From Paraburkholderia largidicola (lineage in GTDB: Bacteria; Pseudomonadota; Gammaproteobacteria; Burkholderiales; Burkholderiaceae): a stretch of 64,000 bases of DNA. Position numbers and translations under genes: made by a program. Shown one piece after another: positions 1 to 11,910 of this stretch. The notes below the pieces were generated by a model. That model searched no databases and had not been told where the DNA came from. It saw nothing but the letters and a program-made list of their open reading frames with translations. How positions within the stretch are numbered: the stretch's first letter is position 1; the number at the start of each line of letters is the position of its first letter. The stretch spans positions 2,278,402-2,342,401 of the forward strand of contig NZ_AP023176.1 in assembly GCF_013426895.1 (NCBI RefSeq). The letters are read 5' to 3'.

Positions 1-23
1 CGGAACGCGGAACTGTCGGGCAT
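1..23 (-). CDS. Start of an unidentified minus-strand gene cut by the window edge
   Basis: On the minus strand a GGGAGG ribosome binding site sits nine bases before an ATG, followed by codons for MPDSSAF before the window ends. The position just downstream of the class II aldolase gene, on the same strand, suggests the next gene of that operon. Only seven codons are visible, so no product can be proposed. Confidence 0.4.
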
Positions 24-110
24 GGCGAAATCCTCCCGGCCTGGACGCCGCTGGACAATCATGAGGTCGCAACGGCCCATTCTCGCATGGGTTTCCGGCC
101 CGCGCCGCGT

Positions 111-878
111 TCAGAACAGCACGTCCGGCTCCCGTTTGATCACGCGTCGTGCGAACAGCGCGAAGCTCGACTTGACGATGCTCGGCAGCAGCAGAAAATC
201 GTGCGACTCTTTTGCGCGCGCCGCGTCGATGGGTTTCAGTTCACCCACCGACTGCGCAAGAATCTGGCTGCGCGCCGCGCGCTCGATCAGCACCGACAGA
301 TACGCCGATTCTTCCAGCGAAGACGTCGCCGCGAGAAAGCCGTGGTTCGCCAGCAGAATCACACGCTTGTTGCCGAGCGCCGTCGAAATGATCTCGCCTT
401 CGCTATCGCCGATCGGCAAGCCGGGCCATTCGCGCAGGAACGCGCAGTCGTCGTGAAAGGGCGTGGCGTCCATGTGCGCGACTTCGAGCGGACGTCCCGT
501 CATGGACAAAGCATTCACGTACGGCGGATGCGTATGCACGATGCAGTTCACGTCGGGCCGCCGCCGGTAGACCCATAGATGAAAACGGATCGCAGGATTG
601 GCCATGCCGCGGCCTTCGATCACGTTCATTTCGTCGTCGATGCGGATCACGTTGCTGCGCGTCGCTTCATCGAAGCCGTATGCCATTGCCGTAGTCAGAA
701 ACGTGCCGTCGGTTTCGCGCACGGTGATCTGTCCGGCGAGCGTTTCGGAATGACCCTCGTGCGCGAGCATCCGGCACGCAAGCGCGATTTTCTGGCGCGC
801 GTCCCATGCGCCCTGTTCGAGCTTGCTGTCCATCTTCGCGGCGAGGCCGTCGTTCAGTTCCCGGTCGTGTTCATTCAT
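111..878 (-). CDS. Class II aldolase/adducin family protein
   Basis: A 255-residue single-domain protein of the class II aldolase fold, a family of Zn-dependent aldolases, epimerases and decarboxylases acting on phosphorylated or hydroxylated short-chain substrates. The zinc-site histidines are visible in HTHPPYVNALS and in the later ANHGFLAA motif. The family usually works as a cytosolic homotetramer. I chose the ATG with a GGAG six bases upstream; another ATG four codons earlier has no good ribosome binding site. The gene follows an MFS transporter gene on the same strand, which suggests uptake and breakdown of a sugar acid or related carboxylate. The substrate cannot be read from the sequence. 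Confidence 0.85.
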   Translation of the reverse strand: MNEHDRELNDGLAAKMDSKLEQGAWDARQKIALACRMLAHEGHSETLAGQITVRETDGTFLTTAMAYGFDEATRSNVIRIDDEMNVIEGRGMANPAIRFHLWVYRRRPDVNCIVHTHPPYVNALSMTGRPLEVAHMDATPFHDDCAFLREWPGLPIGDSEGEIISTALGNKRVILLANHGFLAATSSLEESAYLSVLIERAARSQILAQSVGELKPIDAARAKESHDFLLLPSIVKSSFALFARRVIKREPDVLF

Positions 879-918
879 CGACTGCTCCATTAGGAAGGCG
901 TATTTGCTTCACGGCGCG

Positions 919-2262
919 TCACGCAGAACGTGCGTCGCCAAGCGGGTTCGGGCGAAGTTCCGGCGCCTCAGTTAAGGGTTCCGCGTGCGTTGCATCGAGC
1001 GGACGTCGCGGCGCGAAGAACGTAAAGCACGCGGCGACCAGCGCGCTCGCGGTAATGTAGGTGGCCACGGCGTTCGGATTGCCGTGCCCTTGCGCGAGCA
1101 ACGACGAACAGATCAACGGATTGATCCCGCCGCCGACAATCGCGCCGATCGCGCCAATCGACACACCCGAGAAGCGCACGCGCACGTCGAACATGTCGGC
1201 GAAGAAGCCGCCTTGCGGACCGTACATCATCGGATGCACGACGCCGAGCGCGAGCACGACGGCGACGCGGATCCACACAGGATCGCGCGTATTGAGCATC
1301 GTAAAGAACGGCCACACGTAGAGCGCGCACGCGATCAAACCGGCGAGATAGATCGGCTTCCGCCCGATACGGTCCGACAGCGCCGCAAAGAACGGCACCA
1401 TAAAAACGCCGAGCGCCGCGCCGCTCATGATCGCGCCGAGAATCACGGATTTCGGCAGCTTGAGCTGCACCGTGACATACGCGACCGCGAACAGCACCAC
1501 GAACACCGACCACGTGATTTCACCCAGCCGCGCCATAAAGACGATCATCACAGCGCGCCCATGGTCGCGCATCAGGTCTCTGAGCGGAAAGCGGGACACG
1601 CCGTGACGCGCCTGCAATTGCGCGAACTCGACGGTTTCCGGCAGACGCGCGCGACCGATCAACCCGATCACCACCAGCACCGCGCTGAACAGAAACGGCA
1701 GACGCCAGCCCCATGACAGAAACGCGGGCTCGGGCAATAGCGAGGTCAGCAGCAGCGCGCCTGTCGATAGCAGCACGCCGCCGTAGCTGCCGGAGTTGCT
1801 CCAGCTGCCGTACAGTCCCCGTCGATGCGCCGGCGCGCTCTCGACGCCGAGCACGATCGCCCCGCTCTGCTCGCCGCCGATGGCGAAGCCTTGGAGCACG
1901 CGCAGCGTCGTCAGCAGGATCGGCGCCCAGATGCCGATGGACGCGTACGTCGGCAAGCAGCCGACCAGCGTCGACGCGATGCCCATCACGAGCAGCGTGA
2001 CCATCAACAGCGTCTTGCGGCCGATCCTGTCGCCGAAGTGTCCGCAGATCAGCGCCCCCGCGCCGCGCGCGAAATAACCGGCGGCGTACGTGCCGAGCGA
2101 TGCGATCGTGCCCGCGAGCGGATCGAGGTTCGGGAAAAACAGCCGGTTGAACACCAGCGCCGAGGCCGTGCCATAGAGAAGGAAGTCGTATTGCTCGATG
2201 GCCGTGCCGAGAAACGCGGAGACAAACACATACGGCCAGCGGGCGCGGGCAGGCGTGGACAT
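919..2262 (-). CDS. MFS transporter, metabolite:H+ symporter (MHS) type
   Basis: A 447-residue inner-membrane protein with about twelve hydrophobic segments and the MFS motif A signature GHFGDRIGRKTLL between the second and third helices. The N-terminal pattern (FLGTAIEQYDFLLYGTASAL) and the GFAIGGEQSGAIVLGVE stretch fit the MHS subfamily (ShiA/ProP/citrate type), which imports carboxylates or osmolytes with protons. The frame stays open 34 codons further upstream, but the ATG giving MSTPARARWPY has a GAGG ribosome binding site and matches the usual family start. It probably forms a transport and catabolism unit with the aldolase-family gene behind it. Confidence 0.88.
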   Translation of the reverse strand: MSTPARARWPYVFVSAFLGTAIEQYDFLLYGTASALVFNRLFFPNLDPLAGTIASLGTYAAGYFARGAGALICGHFGDRIGRKTLLMVTLLVMGIASTLVGCLPTYASIGIWAPILLTTLRVLQGFAIGGEQSGAIVLGVESAPAHRRGLYGSWSNSGSYGGVLLSTGALLLTSLLPEPAFLSWGWRLPFLFSAVLVVIGLIGRARLPETVEFAQLQARHGVSRFPLRDLMRDHGRAVMIVFMARLGEITWSVFVVLFAVAYVTVQLKLPKSVILGAIMSGAALGVFMVPFFAALSDRIGRKPIYLAGLIACALYVWPFFTMLNTRDPVWIRVAVVLALGVVHPMMYGPQGGFFADMFDVRVRFSGVSIGAIGAIVGGGINPLICSSLLAQGHGNPNAVATYITASALVAACFTFFAPRRPLDATHAEPLTEAPELRPNPLGDARSA

Positions 2263-2401
2263 GGGGACCTCGGGCGTGGGGTGTGATGCCTGCAGTATCG
2301 TTTTTGACGCGCCCGAGGATTTGTCCATGCGCGAACCGATGTCTTGTTTGCGGGTGCACTCCATGTGGCGCGACGCGGATGTTTTTGCGTCACGATCGGG
2401 C

Positions 2402-3991
2402 TTATCCGCGAAGAACGCGTCCCCAGTTTTTCACCGCATCGCCCGAGCAATGGCCGCTTCTCCATCCGATATGCCCATCCGGCCGCACGATCCACACCAT
2501 GCCGCCCGACGCGCGACATGCCGCCGCAAACTCGCCCTTTGTATCCGTCAACACCGTCGTCAGTTCGCCGCCCGACACGTCGCAGCCGGGCGCCGCAACC
2601 AGCACAGCCGAGGCCGCATCCGGCAACAACCCGGCGAGCGCCCGGTAGCCATCGACAAACGCATCAACCTGCGCGCCAGCCGCATCGACATAACCAAGCA
2701 GCACATGCCGTCCATGCCCGATGAACTCATGCAGCCGTCGCGGGCGCCCCACGAAGCGCTGCGACAAACCACACGCATCAGGCAGCCGGTCGCCGGGTGC
2801 GGGCAACTCCGGGTCCGCATCCGCGCACATGTCGGCGACGATCGGACTGCCGCGATAGGTCACCAGCAACTGCGTCTCGCGCATCGCCGGATTGGCGGCC
2901 TGGCGGGCGAGCACGGCGTTGAGCGCCGCGCTCGTCGACTGCACGACATCCACGCCGACGGGATGACGTTCCGCCGAATAACTGTCGAGCAACTTGGAAT
3001 GCGCAAGACCTTTCGCCACGTACGCGAGCTTCCATGCGAGGTTGTGCGCGTCCTGCAAACCCGTATTCATCCCCTGACCGCCGACGGGCGGATGAATATG
3101 TGCGGCATCGCCCGCAATGAACACGCGGCCGTGTCCATACCCGGACGCGATGCGATGGCTCACCCGATACACCGACGACCAGCGCATCGAAGACAACTGC
3201 GTGCCTTCGGGCAGCGAAGGCAACAGCAGCGCACGCATCGTGTCGAAATCGGGTGCGGCAACGCCCGCCAGTGAGGCTGAATGCTCGTCAGGCACGATCA
3301 TCGACAGCCGGTAGCGCCGCACCGATCCGCGAACGGGCACCGCCGCCACGCTGGTTTTCGCGCGCGCCGCATCGCTCCATTCAAAGCGGTACATCGGCCC
3401 GCGCGGATGATCCCAGTCGACGTCCACATCGGCTAGCGCAAAAGTCTGCGGAAATTGCGCGCCTTCATATGACAGCCCCAATGCCGAACGCACCTTGCTA
3501 TGCGAGCCGTCACATCCAACGAGCCATCGGCAACGCACCGTACGCGCCTCGCCCTTGGGCCCCGTCAGAAACGCTTCGACACCCTCGTCCGTTTCGACGA
3601 AGCTGTCGAGCTTGAAACCGTAGTGCACGCGCCCGCCATGTTCGGTGAACGCCGCTTCGAGCAGCCGCTCCGTCTCGTACTGCGCAAGCGAAAGCGACCC
3701 ATAGGGCAAGCCCTGCTCCGGCACCTGCATGCTGCGCGTGGCCACCCTCGCCCCGTCGACCCACGTCTCGACGCCCGTGAGCCAGACACCCGCCTCGATT
3801 GCGCGATCAACGATTCCCAGATCGTCGAAGATCTCCAGCGTGCGCGGCGTAATGCCGAGCGCCTTGCAGAAGAATCCTCTCGCCGGCATCGTGTCGATCA
3901 CGCTCACGGCGACGCCGTCGCGCTGCAATTCGGTGCCGAGCAGCAAGCCGACGGGACCCGCACCGACGACGAGCACATCCACGTCTTCCAT
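2402..3991 (-). CDS. FAD-dependent aromatic monooxygenase (PheA/TfdB/MhpA family)
   Basis: A 529-residue class A flavoprotein hydroxylase. The N-terminal Rossmann motif is GAGPVGLLLG, the middle DG motif is GCDGSHSKVRSALG, and the second FAD motif is FIAGDAAHIHPPVGGQGMNTG. The C-terminal 150 residues form the thioredoxin-like dimer domain typical of phenol hydroxylase relatives. Such enzymes hydroxylate phenols or polyketide-like rings with NAD(P)H and O2. The start with GAGGAGCGG just upstream gives MEDVDVLVVG and is preferred over an ATG seven codons earlier. It lies upstream of the MFS and aldolase genes on the same strand, with a 139-base gap. The substrate is unknown. Confidence 0.88.
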   Translation of the reverse strand: MEDVDVLVVGAGPVGLLLGTELQRDGVAVSVIDTMPARGFFCKALGITPRTLEIFDDLGIVDRAIEAGVWLTGVETWVDGARVATRSMQVPEQGLPYGSLSLAQYETERLLEAAFTEHGGRVHYGFKLDSFVETDEGVEAFLTGPKGEARTVRCRWLVGCDGSHSKVRSALGLSYEGAQFPQTFALADVDVDWDHPRGPMYRFEWSDAARAKTSVAAVPVRGSVRRYRLSMIVPDEHSASLAGVAAPDFDTMRALLLPSLPEGTQLSSMRWSSVYRVSHRIASGYGHGRVFIAGDAAHIHPPVGGQGMNTGLQDAHNLAWKLAYVAKGLAHSKLLDSYSAERHPVGVDVVQSTSAALNAVLARQAANPAMRETQLLVTYRGSPIVADMCADADPELPAPGDRLPDACGLSQRFVGRPRRLHEFIGHGRHVLLGYVDAAGAQVDAFVDGYRALAGLLPDAASAVLVAAPGCDVSGGELTTVLTDTKGEFAAACRASGGMVWIVRPDGHIGWRSGHCSGDAVKNWGRVLRG

Positions 3992-4118
3992 GTTCCGCTC
4001 CTCACGGTTCATCGCGCACTCAAATGGAATCAGGGCGAACTGTCACGCAAACCCAAAAAGAATAGGCGATACGGCACCAGGTATCAGCGCAAGTCCGCAG
4101 TGAATGCGCTCGCGCGCT

Positions 4119-6606
<2,488 letters not shown>

Positions 6607-6635
6607 GCGGTTGCTGCCGTTGCAGCTGTTGAATG

Positions 6636-6679
6636 CGCGGTGCGTTCGCCGTTGAAGCGGCAACGCACCGCGTTATTTT
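6636..6679 (+). terminator. Rho-independent terminator of katG
   Basis: A perfect 11-base inverted repeat (CGCGGTGCGTT / AACGCACCGCG) is followed by TTATTTTTT, 30 bases after the katG stop codon. Confidence 0.9.
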
Positions 6680-6807
6680 TTGCGCACCGCGCATCACGCG
6701 AACTGCAGTGTCTGTTCTGGCGCGATATGAGCGAAAACCCGCACCGCTCGACATCGCTTTCCTGGTCCAGGAAGCCTCGCAAACATGCGCCGAGGCGGCC
6801 ACAAAAC

Positions 6808-6836
6808 TTGAAATCGACGATTCGTCCCGCTATACC
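6808..6836 (+). promoter_or_regulatory. Predicted sigma70-type promoter of the lactate permease gene
   Basis: TTGAAA and TATACC are separated by exactly 17 bases, about 100 bases before the permease start. The 328-base gap between katG and the permease gene otherwise holds only the katG terminator and a TTGGTC motif (6844-6849) that resembles one arm of an LldR-type site, without a clear second arm. Confidence 0.5.
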
Positions 6837-6934
6837 ACAAGCATTGGTCGGGAATTTGTAAGGATCGAGCGCCGCTGCGGCGCGGGCCGCCCATGGCAGG
6901 ACGGGCGTGAATCCCTGGATCAGGAAGGAAAGCC

Positions 6935-8749
6935 ATGTACCAGCAAACCTATAACCCGTTGGGCAATGCATTCCTTTCCACGATCATTGCCGCGATCCCG
7001 ATCCTGACGCTGCTGTACTTCATCGCCCTGCACCGCCACCGCGACGCGCAGGGCAACGTGCATCTGGGCATCTCCGCGCCGTATGCGGCGTTTTTCGGCG
7101 TCATCGCCGCGTTCATCATCTCGTGTCTCGTCTTCAGAATGCCGGTGGCGTCGGCCGTTTCCGCGTTTGCGCTCGGCTCGCTTTCCGGCTTTCTCGGCAT
7201 CATCTGGATCGTGCTCGCCGCCATGTTTCTGTACACGATGAGCGTCGTGACAGGCAAGTTCGAGATCGTGAAGGAATCGATCGTCCATATTTCCTTCGAT
7301 CGGCGGCTGCAATGCGTGCTGATCGCTTTTTCGTTCGGCGCGATCATCGAAGGCACGTCGGGCTTCGGCACGCCTGTTGCGATTGCGGGCGCCGTGATGG
7401 TCGGGCTTGGCTTCCGGCCGTTCCAGTCCGCCGTGCTGAATCTGCTGGCGAATACGGCGCCCGTCGCGTGGGGCGCGATCGGCACGCCGATCGTCACGCT
7501 CGCGGCCGTGAGCGAGCTCGATCAGGTCACGCTGTCGGCGATGGCGGGCCATCAATTGCCGTTCGTCTCGGTCCTCGTACCCTTCTGGCTGGTCGCGACC
7601 TTCGTGAAGATGGAAGGCGGATCGTGGAAAGAAGTCTTCGAAGTCTGGCCCGCGATGCTCTGCGCAGGCGGATCGTTCGCGCTCATGCAGTTCTACGCGT
7701 CGGGCAGCCCCGCGCTGCATCTGATGACGGACGTCGTATCCGGCGTGTTCTCGGTGATCTGCACGGCGTTGTTCCTGCGCTTCGTGTGGCATCCGAAAAC
7801 GCGCTTCCTGCTGCGCGATGAACGCGAAGCGCTCGCGCGCGCCGGCAAGGGCACGACACCCGTCACGGCGGACCGCGGCGAATGGAAGTACCCGTATTCA
7901 GCGGCGGAAACGGTCTATGCGTGGATGCCATGGGTGATCCTGATCGCCTGTTGCGCGCTGTGGGGCGTGCCGGAGTTCAAGAAGCTGCTCAACAACCTGT
8001 TCGCGGGCGTCACGTTTTCGACGACGCTGCTCGGCTCCCCCTTCAAGGGCACGCTGTCGCTGCCCGTCTGGGACATGCCCGCGCTGCACAACCTCGTGCA
8101 ACGGATGCCGCCCGTGGTGCCCGCCAACGCCAAAGCGGAAGCAGCGCGCTTCACGATCAACTGGCTGTCGGCGGCGGGCACGGGCGTCTTCGTTGCAGCG
8201 CTGCTGTCGGGTCTCGTGCTGAGGCTGAGCGCCACGCAGTGGAAAGACGCCTTCATTCAAACCATGCGCCGGATGAAAATCCCCGTGCTGGTGATCGCCC
8301 AGGTGCTGGGCCTCGGATTCCTCACACGCTACTCAGGCACCGACGCCGTGCTCGGCCTCGCGTTCACGGGCGCGGGCGTGCTCTACCCGTTCTTCGCGGC
8401 GTTCCTCGGCTGGCTCGGCGTGTTCCTGACGGGCTCCGACACGGCGTCGAACGCGCTGTTCGGCAGCCTGCAGCGCATCACGGCGCAGCAGCTCAATCTG
8501 AACCCGATCCTGATCGTGGCGACCAACTCGACGGGCGGCGTGATGGGCAAGATGATCGACGCGCAGTCCATCATGGTCGCGTGCGCGGCCTGCTACGACG
8601 ACCCGAAGGAGCGCTCATTCGCGCTCGGCCCTATTTTCCGCACGGTATTCTTCCATTCCATTGCCGGCGCCGCGTTAATCGGCGTGATTGCGATGTTGCA
8701 GGCCTATGTTTTCCCCGGGATGATTCCGATCCCGCCTGCCGGCAAATAA
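6935..8749 (+). CDS. lldP: L-lactate permease (LctP family)
   Basis: A 604-residue inner-membrane protein with about fourteen hydrophobic segments, of the lactate/glycolate permease family that imports L-lactate, D-lactate or glycolate with protons. The family signature SFGAIIEGTSGFGTPVAIAGA is present around residue 130, and conserved C-terminal blocks such as LTGSDTASNALFGSLQ and NSTGGVMGKMIDAQS are intact. AGGAAGGAAAGCC precedes the ATG. No lactate dehydrogenase gene (lldD, dld or lutABC) lies nearby, so the permease is a single-gene unit. The central loop near residues 370-410 is longer than in E. coli LldP, as in other Burkholderiaceae forms. Confidence 0.93.
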   Translation: MYQQTYNPLGNAFLSTIIAAIPILTLLYFIALHRHRDAQGNVHLGISAPYAAFFGVIAAFIISCLVFRMPVASAVSAFALGSLSGFLGIIWIVLAAMFLYTMSVVTGKFEIVKESIVHISFDRRLQCVLIAFSFGAIIEGTSGFGTPVAIAGAVMVGLGFRPFQSAVLNLLANTAPVAWGAIGTPIVTLAAVSELDQVTLSAMAGHQLPFVSVLVPFWLVATFVKMEGGSWKEVFEVWPAMLCAGGSFALMQFYASGSPALHLMTDVVSGVFSVICTALFLRFVWHPKTRFLLRDEREALARAGKGTTPVTADRGEWKYPYSAAETVYAWMPWVILIACCALWGVPEFKKLLNNLFAGVTFSTTLLGSPFKGTLSLPVWDMPALHNLVQRMPPVVPANAKAEAARFTINWLSAAGTGVFVAALLSGLVLRLSATQWKDAFIQTMRRMKIPVLVIAQVLGLGFLTRYSGTDAVLGLAFTGAGVLYPFFAAFLGWLGVFLTGSDTASNALFGSLQRITAQQLNLNPILIVATNSTGGVMGKMIDAQSIMVACAACYDDPKERSFALGPIFRTVFFHSIAGAALIGVIAMLQAYVFPGMIPIPPAGK

Positions 8750-8764
8750 GCCCGTCTTGACCGT

Positions 8765-8829
8765 CTGGCCGTCCTCGAACGGCCAGCAACGCTCCCCTGC
8801 TCCTTCCGGCCCGTTGCCCGCAGGCAACG
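8765..8829 (+). terminator. Two hairpins after the lactate permease gene
   Basis: CTGGCCGT/ACGGCCAG (8765-8786) and CGTTGCC/GGCAACG (8812-8829) are perfect inverted repeats shortly after the permease stop codon. Neither has a clear T tract, so terminator function is only likely. Confidence 0.4.
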
Positions 8830-8990
8830 CGGTCTTGCGCCTTGGTATAACCCCGCTTGCGTGCGCATTTTTGCGCCGTTAACATAAAACGATATATACG
8901 GTTTTCTACACTGCGGAATACGACGCAGCGTGGCGACAAGCGGAAATACCGCATCACATACATCGAGCCTGTGTGGCAAGGGGGCGCATC

Positions 8991-9698
8991 ATGTCCGACA
9001 AGCATCTCTCGAGTCAGTTCGACGCCTCGCTCAACATGCTGTCGACCAATCTGCTGGAAATGGGCGGCGTAGTCGAACGGCAAATCACCCGCTGTCTGTC
9101 GTTGCTCGACGCCTATGATCCGGCGCTCGTCGACGACATCCGCGCCAGCGAGCGCGAGCTGAACGCGCTCGAAATCGAAATCGACGAGGAAATCCATCGC
9201 GTGATTGCACGCCGGCAACCGGCTGCGCGCGACCTGCGGCTCTTGATGGCCATGTCGAAGTGCGTCACCAACCTCGAACGCATGGGTGACGAAGCGCGCA
9301 AGATCTCCAAACGCATGCGGCGCATCGACGAACATGGCGGAACACCGCCCATCTCGCTGGTCGAACTGAAGAAGTGCGGTGAACTGGCGTCGACGATCCT
9401 GCATCGGGTGCTCGACGCGTTTGCGCGTATGGACGCCGTGGCCGCCGCGCAGATCGTGCGCGACGACAAGGCCATCGACGAAGTGTTCCGCGCGATCGTC
9501 GAGCGGCTCGCGACGCACATGAACGAGACGCCGCGCACCATTTCGGTCGCGCTCGAATATCTGTTCATCGCGAAGGCGTTGGAGCGCATTGGCGATCACG
9601 CGAAGAACATCGCCGAATTCGTCGTGTTCGTCGTGAAGGGGCGCGATGTGCGGCACATTCCACTGCGCGAGCTCGAACGCGAGGCATTGACGAACTGA
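8991..9698 (+). CDS. phoU: PhoU family phosphate-signalling regulator (orphan copy)
   Basis: A 235-residue cytosolic all-helical protein made of two PhoU three-helix bundles. The duplicated metal-binding motifs are seen in LLMAMSKCVTNLERMGDEARKI and, in the second half, FIAKALERIGDHAKNIAEFV. PhoU links the Pst phosphate transporter to the PhoR-PhoB two-component system and represses the Pho regulon when phosphate is plentiful. The chosen ATG (MSDKHLSSQFD) has AAGGGGG upstream. Candidate promoter elements TTGCGC and TATATA (8871-8898) lie 90 bases before it with a 16-base spacer. No pst, phoB or phoR gene is present, so this is either a relocated phoU or a second paralogue. Confidence 0.93.
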   Translation: MSDKHLSSQFDASLNMLSTNLLEMGGVVERQITRCLSLLDAYDPALVDDIRASERELNALEIEIDEEIHRVIARRQPAARDLRLLMAMSKCVTNLERMGDEARKISKRMRRIDEHGGTPPISLVELKKCGELASTILHRVLDAFARMDAVAAAQIVRDDKAIDEVFRAIVERLATHMNETPRTISVALEYLFIAKALERIGDHAKNIAEFVVFVVKGRDVRHIPLRELEREALTN

Positions 9699-9935
9699 GC
9701 GCGCAACGGCACACCGCATTGACACACCGCTTTGACACAAATTAGCGGCGAATCGAAACACCAGGCATCCGCATCATTCACTGTTGCAGATGCCTGTTCA
9801 CGATAGCAAACGCAGCCGCACCAGAACGTGACAGGAAAGCATCGCAGCGCATATGAATAGCTCGAATGCTTTCTTGTCGCGACGTACTGCGTCGACAAGA
9901 ATGAGCGCTCAAAGACGACCACTGCGCTCACTCTC

Positions 9936-10745
9936 ATGTCGAAAGCACCCAGCCTGCAACTCGATTCCGCCAAGCTCGCCGACGACTACGATCGTCTCGG
10001 CATCCGCCAGTTCAATCACGGTCTGCAATTGCTCGACGCGCTCGACCTGCGCGAAGGCGAACGCGTGCTCGACATCGGCTGCGGCACGGGCCGACTGACG
10101 GAAACGGCCGCGCAGCGCGTCGGCGCGCAAGGTGAAGTGCTCGGCATCGATCCGTTGCCGCTGCGCGTCGAGCGCGCGCTGCAACGCGCGCAAGGCCGTT
10201 TCGCGGCGCGCGTCGGCCGTGCCGGGCAACTGGCGGACATCGCCGACGCGCACTTCGACGTCGTCTACCTGAACAGCGTGATTCACTGGATTCCCGACCA
10301 GCAAGAGGCATTGCGCGAAGCATGGCGCGTGCTGAAACCGGGCGGCCGGATCGGCTTCACGACCATGCCCGCAGACGTGCCGCACGACCTGCATCGCGTG
10401 CTGCACGCGCTGATCGCCGACGACCCCGCCTCGCAGCACGCGGAGATCGGCGCGCCGAACAAGCTCACGCGCGACAGCACGGTCACGCTGCTGGCCACCG
10501 TGGGCTTCGAACCCACGCTCAACGAGATCCGCGAGTTCGACGACGCATTCGATAACGTCGACGACGTGCTGTCATTCAGCCGCGCGAGTTCCTTCGGCAA
10601 TTTCCTGTCGTCGCTGCCTGATCCGCACGTCGCGCGTCTGCGTGAGCGCCTCGCCGCCGCGCTCGAAGCGCATCGCGGTCCGCGTGGTCTGCAGCTGACG
10701 CGCCGCCTGATCTTCACGACGGCTCGCAAACCGCTCGCGCACTGA
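9936..10745 (+). CDS. SAM-dependent class I methyltransferase
   Basis: A 269-residue cytosolic protein with a Rossmann methyltransferase domain: motif I is VLDIGCGTGRLTE, the acidic residue after beta-2 is in GIDPLPLRVE, and the post-I motif is DVVYLNSVIHWIPD, followed by VLKPGGRIGF. It resembles the UbiE/Methyltransf_11 group acting on small molecules. It is the first gene of a run continuing into a sulfonate-type ABC importer, with 71 bases between, and probably shares the operon. A role in modifying an organosulfur substrate or product is inferred from position only. Two TTGACAC motifs (9719 and 9732) lie upstream and could be -35 elements, but no good -10 is visible. Confidence 0.85.
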   Translation: MSKAPSLQLDSAKLADDYDRLGIRQFNHGLQLLDALDLREGERVLDIGCGTGRLTETAAQRVGAQGEVLGIDPLPLRVERALQRAQGRFAARVGRAGQLADIADAHFDVVYLNSVIHWIPDQQEALREAWRVLKPGGRIGFTTMPADVPHDLHRVLHALIADDPASQHAEIGAPNKLTRDSTVTLLATVGFEPTLNEIREFDDAFDNVDDVLSFSRASSFGNFLSSLPDPHVARLRERLAAALEAHRGPRGLQLTRRLIFTTARKPLAH

Positions 10746-10816
10746 TCGCACCTCGACGGTTCGCTGCCTTCGGCGCCCGCCCTTCATCATTTCTTCCGCT
10801 TGCATTCGCTCATTCA

Positions 10817-11899
10817 ATGGACAACCGATTCCGACGCACCTTCACGCTCGTGAAGTCCGTTCTGCTCGCAACCGCGCTTGCCTTCACGGTGCCGCAGGCG
10901 TATGCCGATAAACCCGCCGTGATCCGCATCGGCGTCGCGCAGCAAGGCGCGGGCGATCCGCCGACGTTCGGCGGTTCGCCCGCCGCGACGGTGCAGCAGT
11001 TGCAACTGCTCGAAAAGGAATTCGCCGCCGACGGCATCAAGGTCGAATGGCTGTTCTTCAAGGGCGCGGGGCCCGCCGTCAACGAAGCGATCGCCGACAA
11101 ATCGCTCGACTTCGCGTTTCAGGGCGACCTGCCTTCCGTGCTCGGTCGCGCCAATGGCTTGAAGACGCACATTCTGCTCGAGTCCGGCGTGCGCGTCGGC
11201 GTGAAGATCGCCGTGCCGCCCGATTCGAACGTGCAATCGGTGAAGGACCTCAAAGGCCGGCGCGTATCGATCTTCCGTGGCACCAATCTGCAACTCGTCG
11301 CGGACAACGTGCTCGCCGCCAACCAGCTCGACGAACGCGATCTGCGCGTGATCAATCTCGACTCGGCGAGTTCGCTGGCGGCGTTGTCGTCGAAGGGCAT
11401 CGACGCGTCCGTCAACGACTATCACCTCTACAAGCTGCGCGATCAGGGTCTCGCGAAGATCATCTACGAATCGCAGACGGACGGCCCGCAGTTCACGCGA
11501 CAGTCGCATCTGCTCGTGCTCGACGACTTCGACAAGGCGCATCCCGACGTCGTGCAGCGTGTGGTCAATGCGTTCGTCAAAGGCGCGCAATGGTCATCCG
11601 ACGAGGCGAACCGCGACGCGCTCTTCAAGCTGTGGGCGAAGAGCGGCGTCAGCTATGCGTCGTGGCAGGCGGAGTTCGGCAAGGACAGCCTGAAGTCGCG
11701 CAATTCGCCGCTCATCGATCCGTTCATCGTCGCGCGCTACAAGGCCGTGGCAAGCGACGCGCTCAAGCTGAAGCTGATCCGCCAACCCGTCGAAGTCGAC
11801 GGCTGGTTCGAGACGCGCTATCTCGACAACGCACTGCGCACGCAATCGCTCGAGCACTACTGGACGCGTTACGACGCGCAAGGCAAACCGCTGGGTTGA
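10817..11899 (+). CDS. Sulfonate-type ABC transporter substrate-binding protein (SsuA-like)
   Basis: A 360-residue periplasmic binding protein. An N-terminal Sec signal peptide ends near AYA-DK (about residue 31). The mature chain has the NMT1/SsuA-like fold, with conserved stretches FKGAGPAVNEAI, LDFAFQGDLPSVLGRANG and SVKDLKGRRVSIFRGTN. Such proteins bind alkanesulfonates, taurine, sulfate esters or nitrate-like anions and deliver them to the permeases encoded next. Two permease genes, an ATPase gene and a flavin monooxygenase gene follow closely on the same strand, which supports organosulfur uptake. The exact ligand cannot be assigned. Confidence 0.88.
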   Translation: MDNRFRRTFTLVKSVLLATALAFTVPQAYADKPAVIRIGVAQQGAGDPPTFGGSPAATVQQLQLLEKEFAADGIKVEWLFFKGAGPAVNEAIADKSLDFAFQGDLPSVLGRANGLKTHILLESGVRVGVKIAVPPDSNVQSVKDLKGRRVSIFRGTNLQLVADNVLAANQLDERDLRVINLDSASSLAALSSKGIDASVNDYHLYKLRDQGLAKIIYESQTDGPQFTRQSHLLVLDDFDKAHPDVVQRVVNAFVKGAQWSSDEANRDALFKLWAKSGVSYASWQAEFGKDSLKSRNSPLIDPFIVARYKAVASDALKLKLIRQPVEVDGWFETRYLDNALRTQSLEHYWTRYDAQGKPLG

Positions 11900-11910
11900 C
11901 GGAGTCCGCG

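Noticed and set aside
6844..6862. TTGGTC and GTAAG motifs upstream of the lactate permease gene as LldR or direct-repeat sites
   Set aside because: Only one arm of each motif is present; the ten-base-spaced partner is missing.
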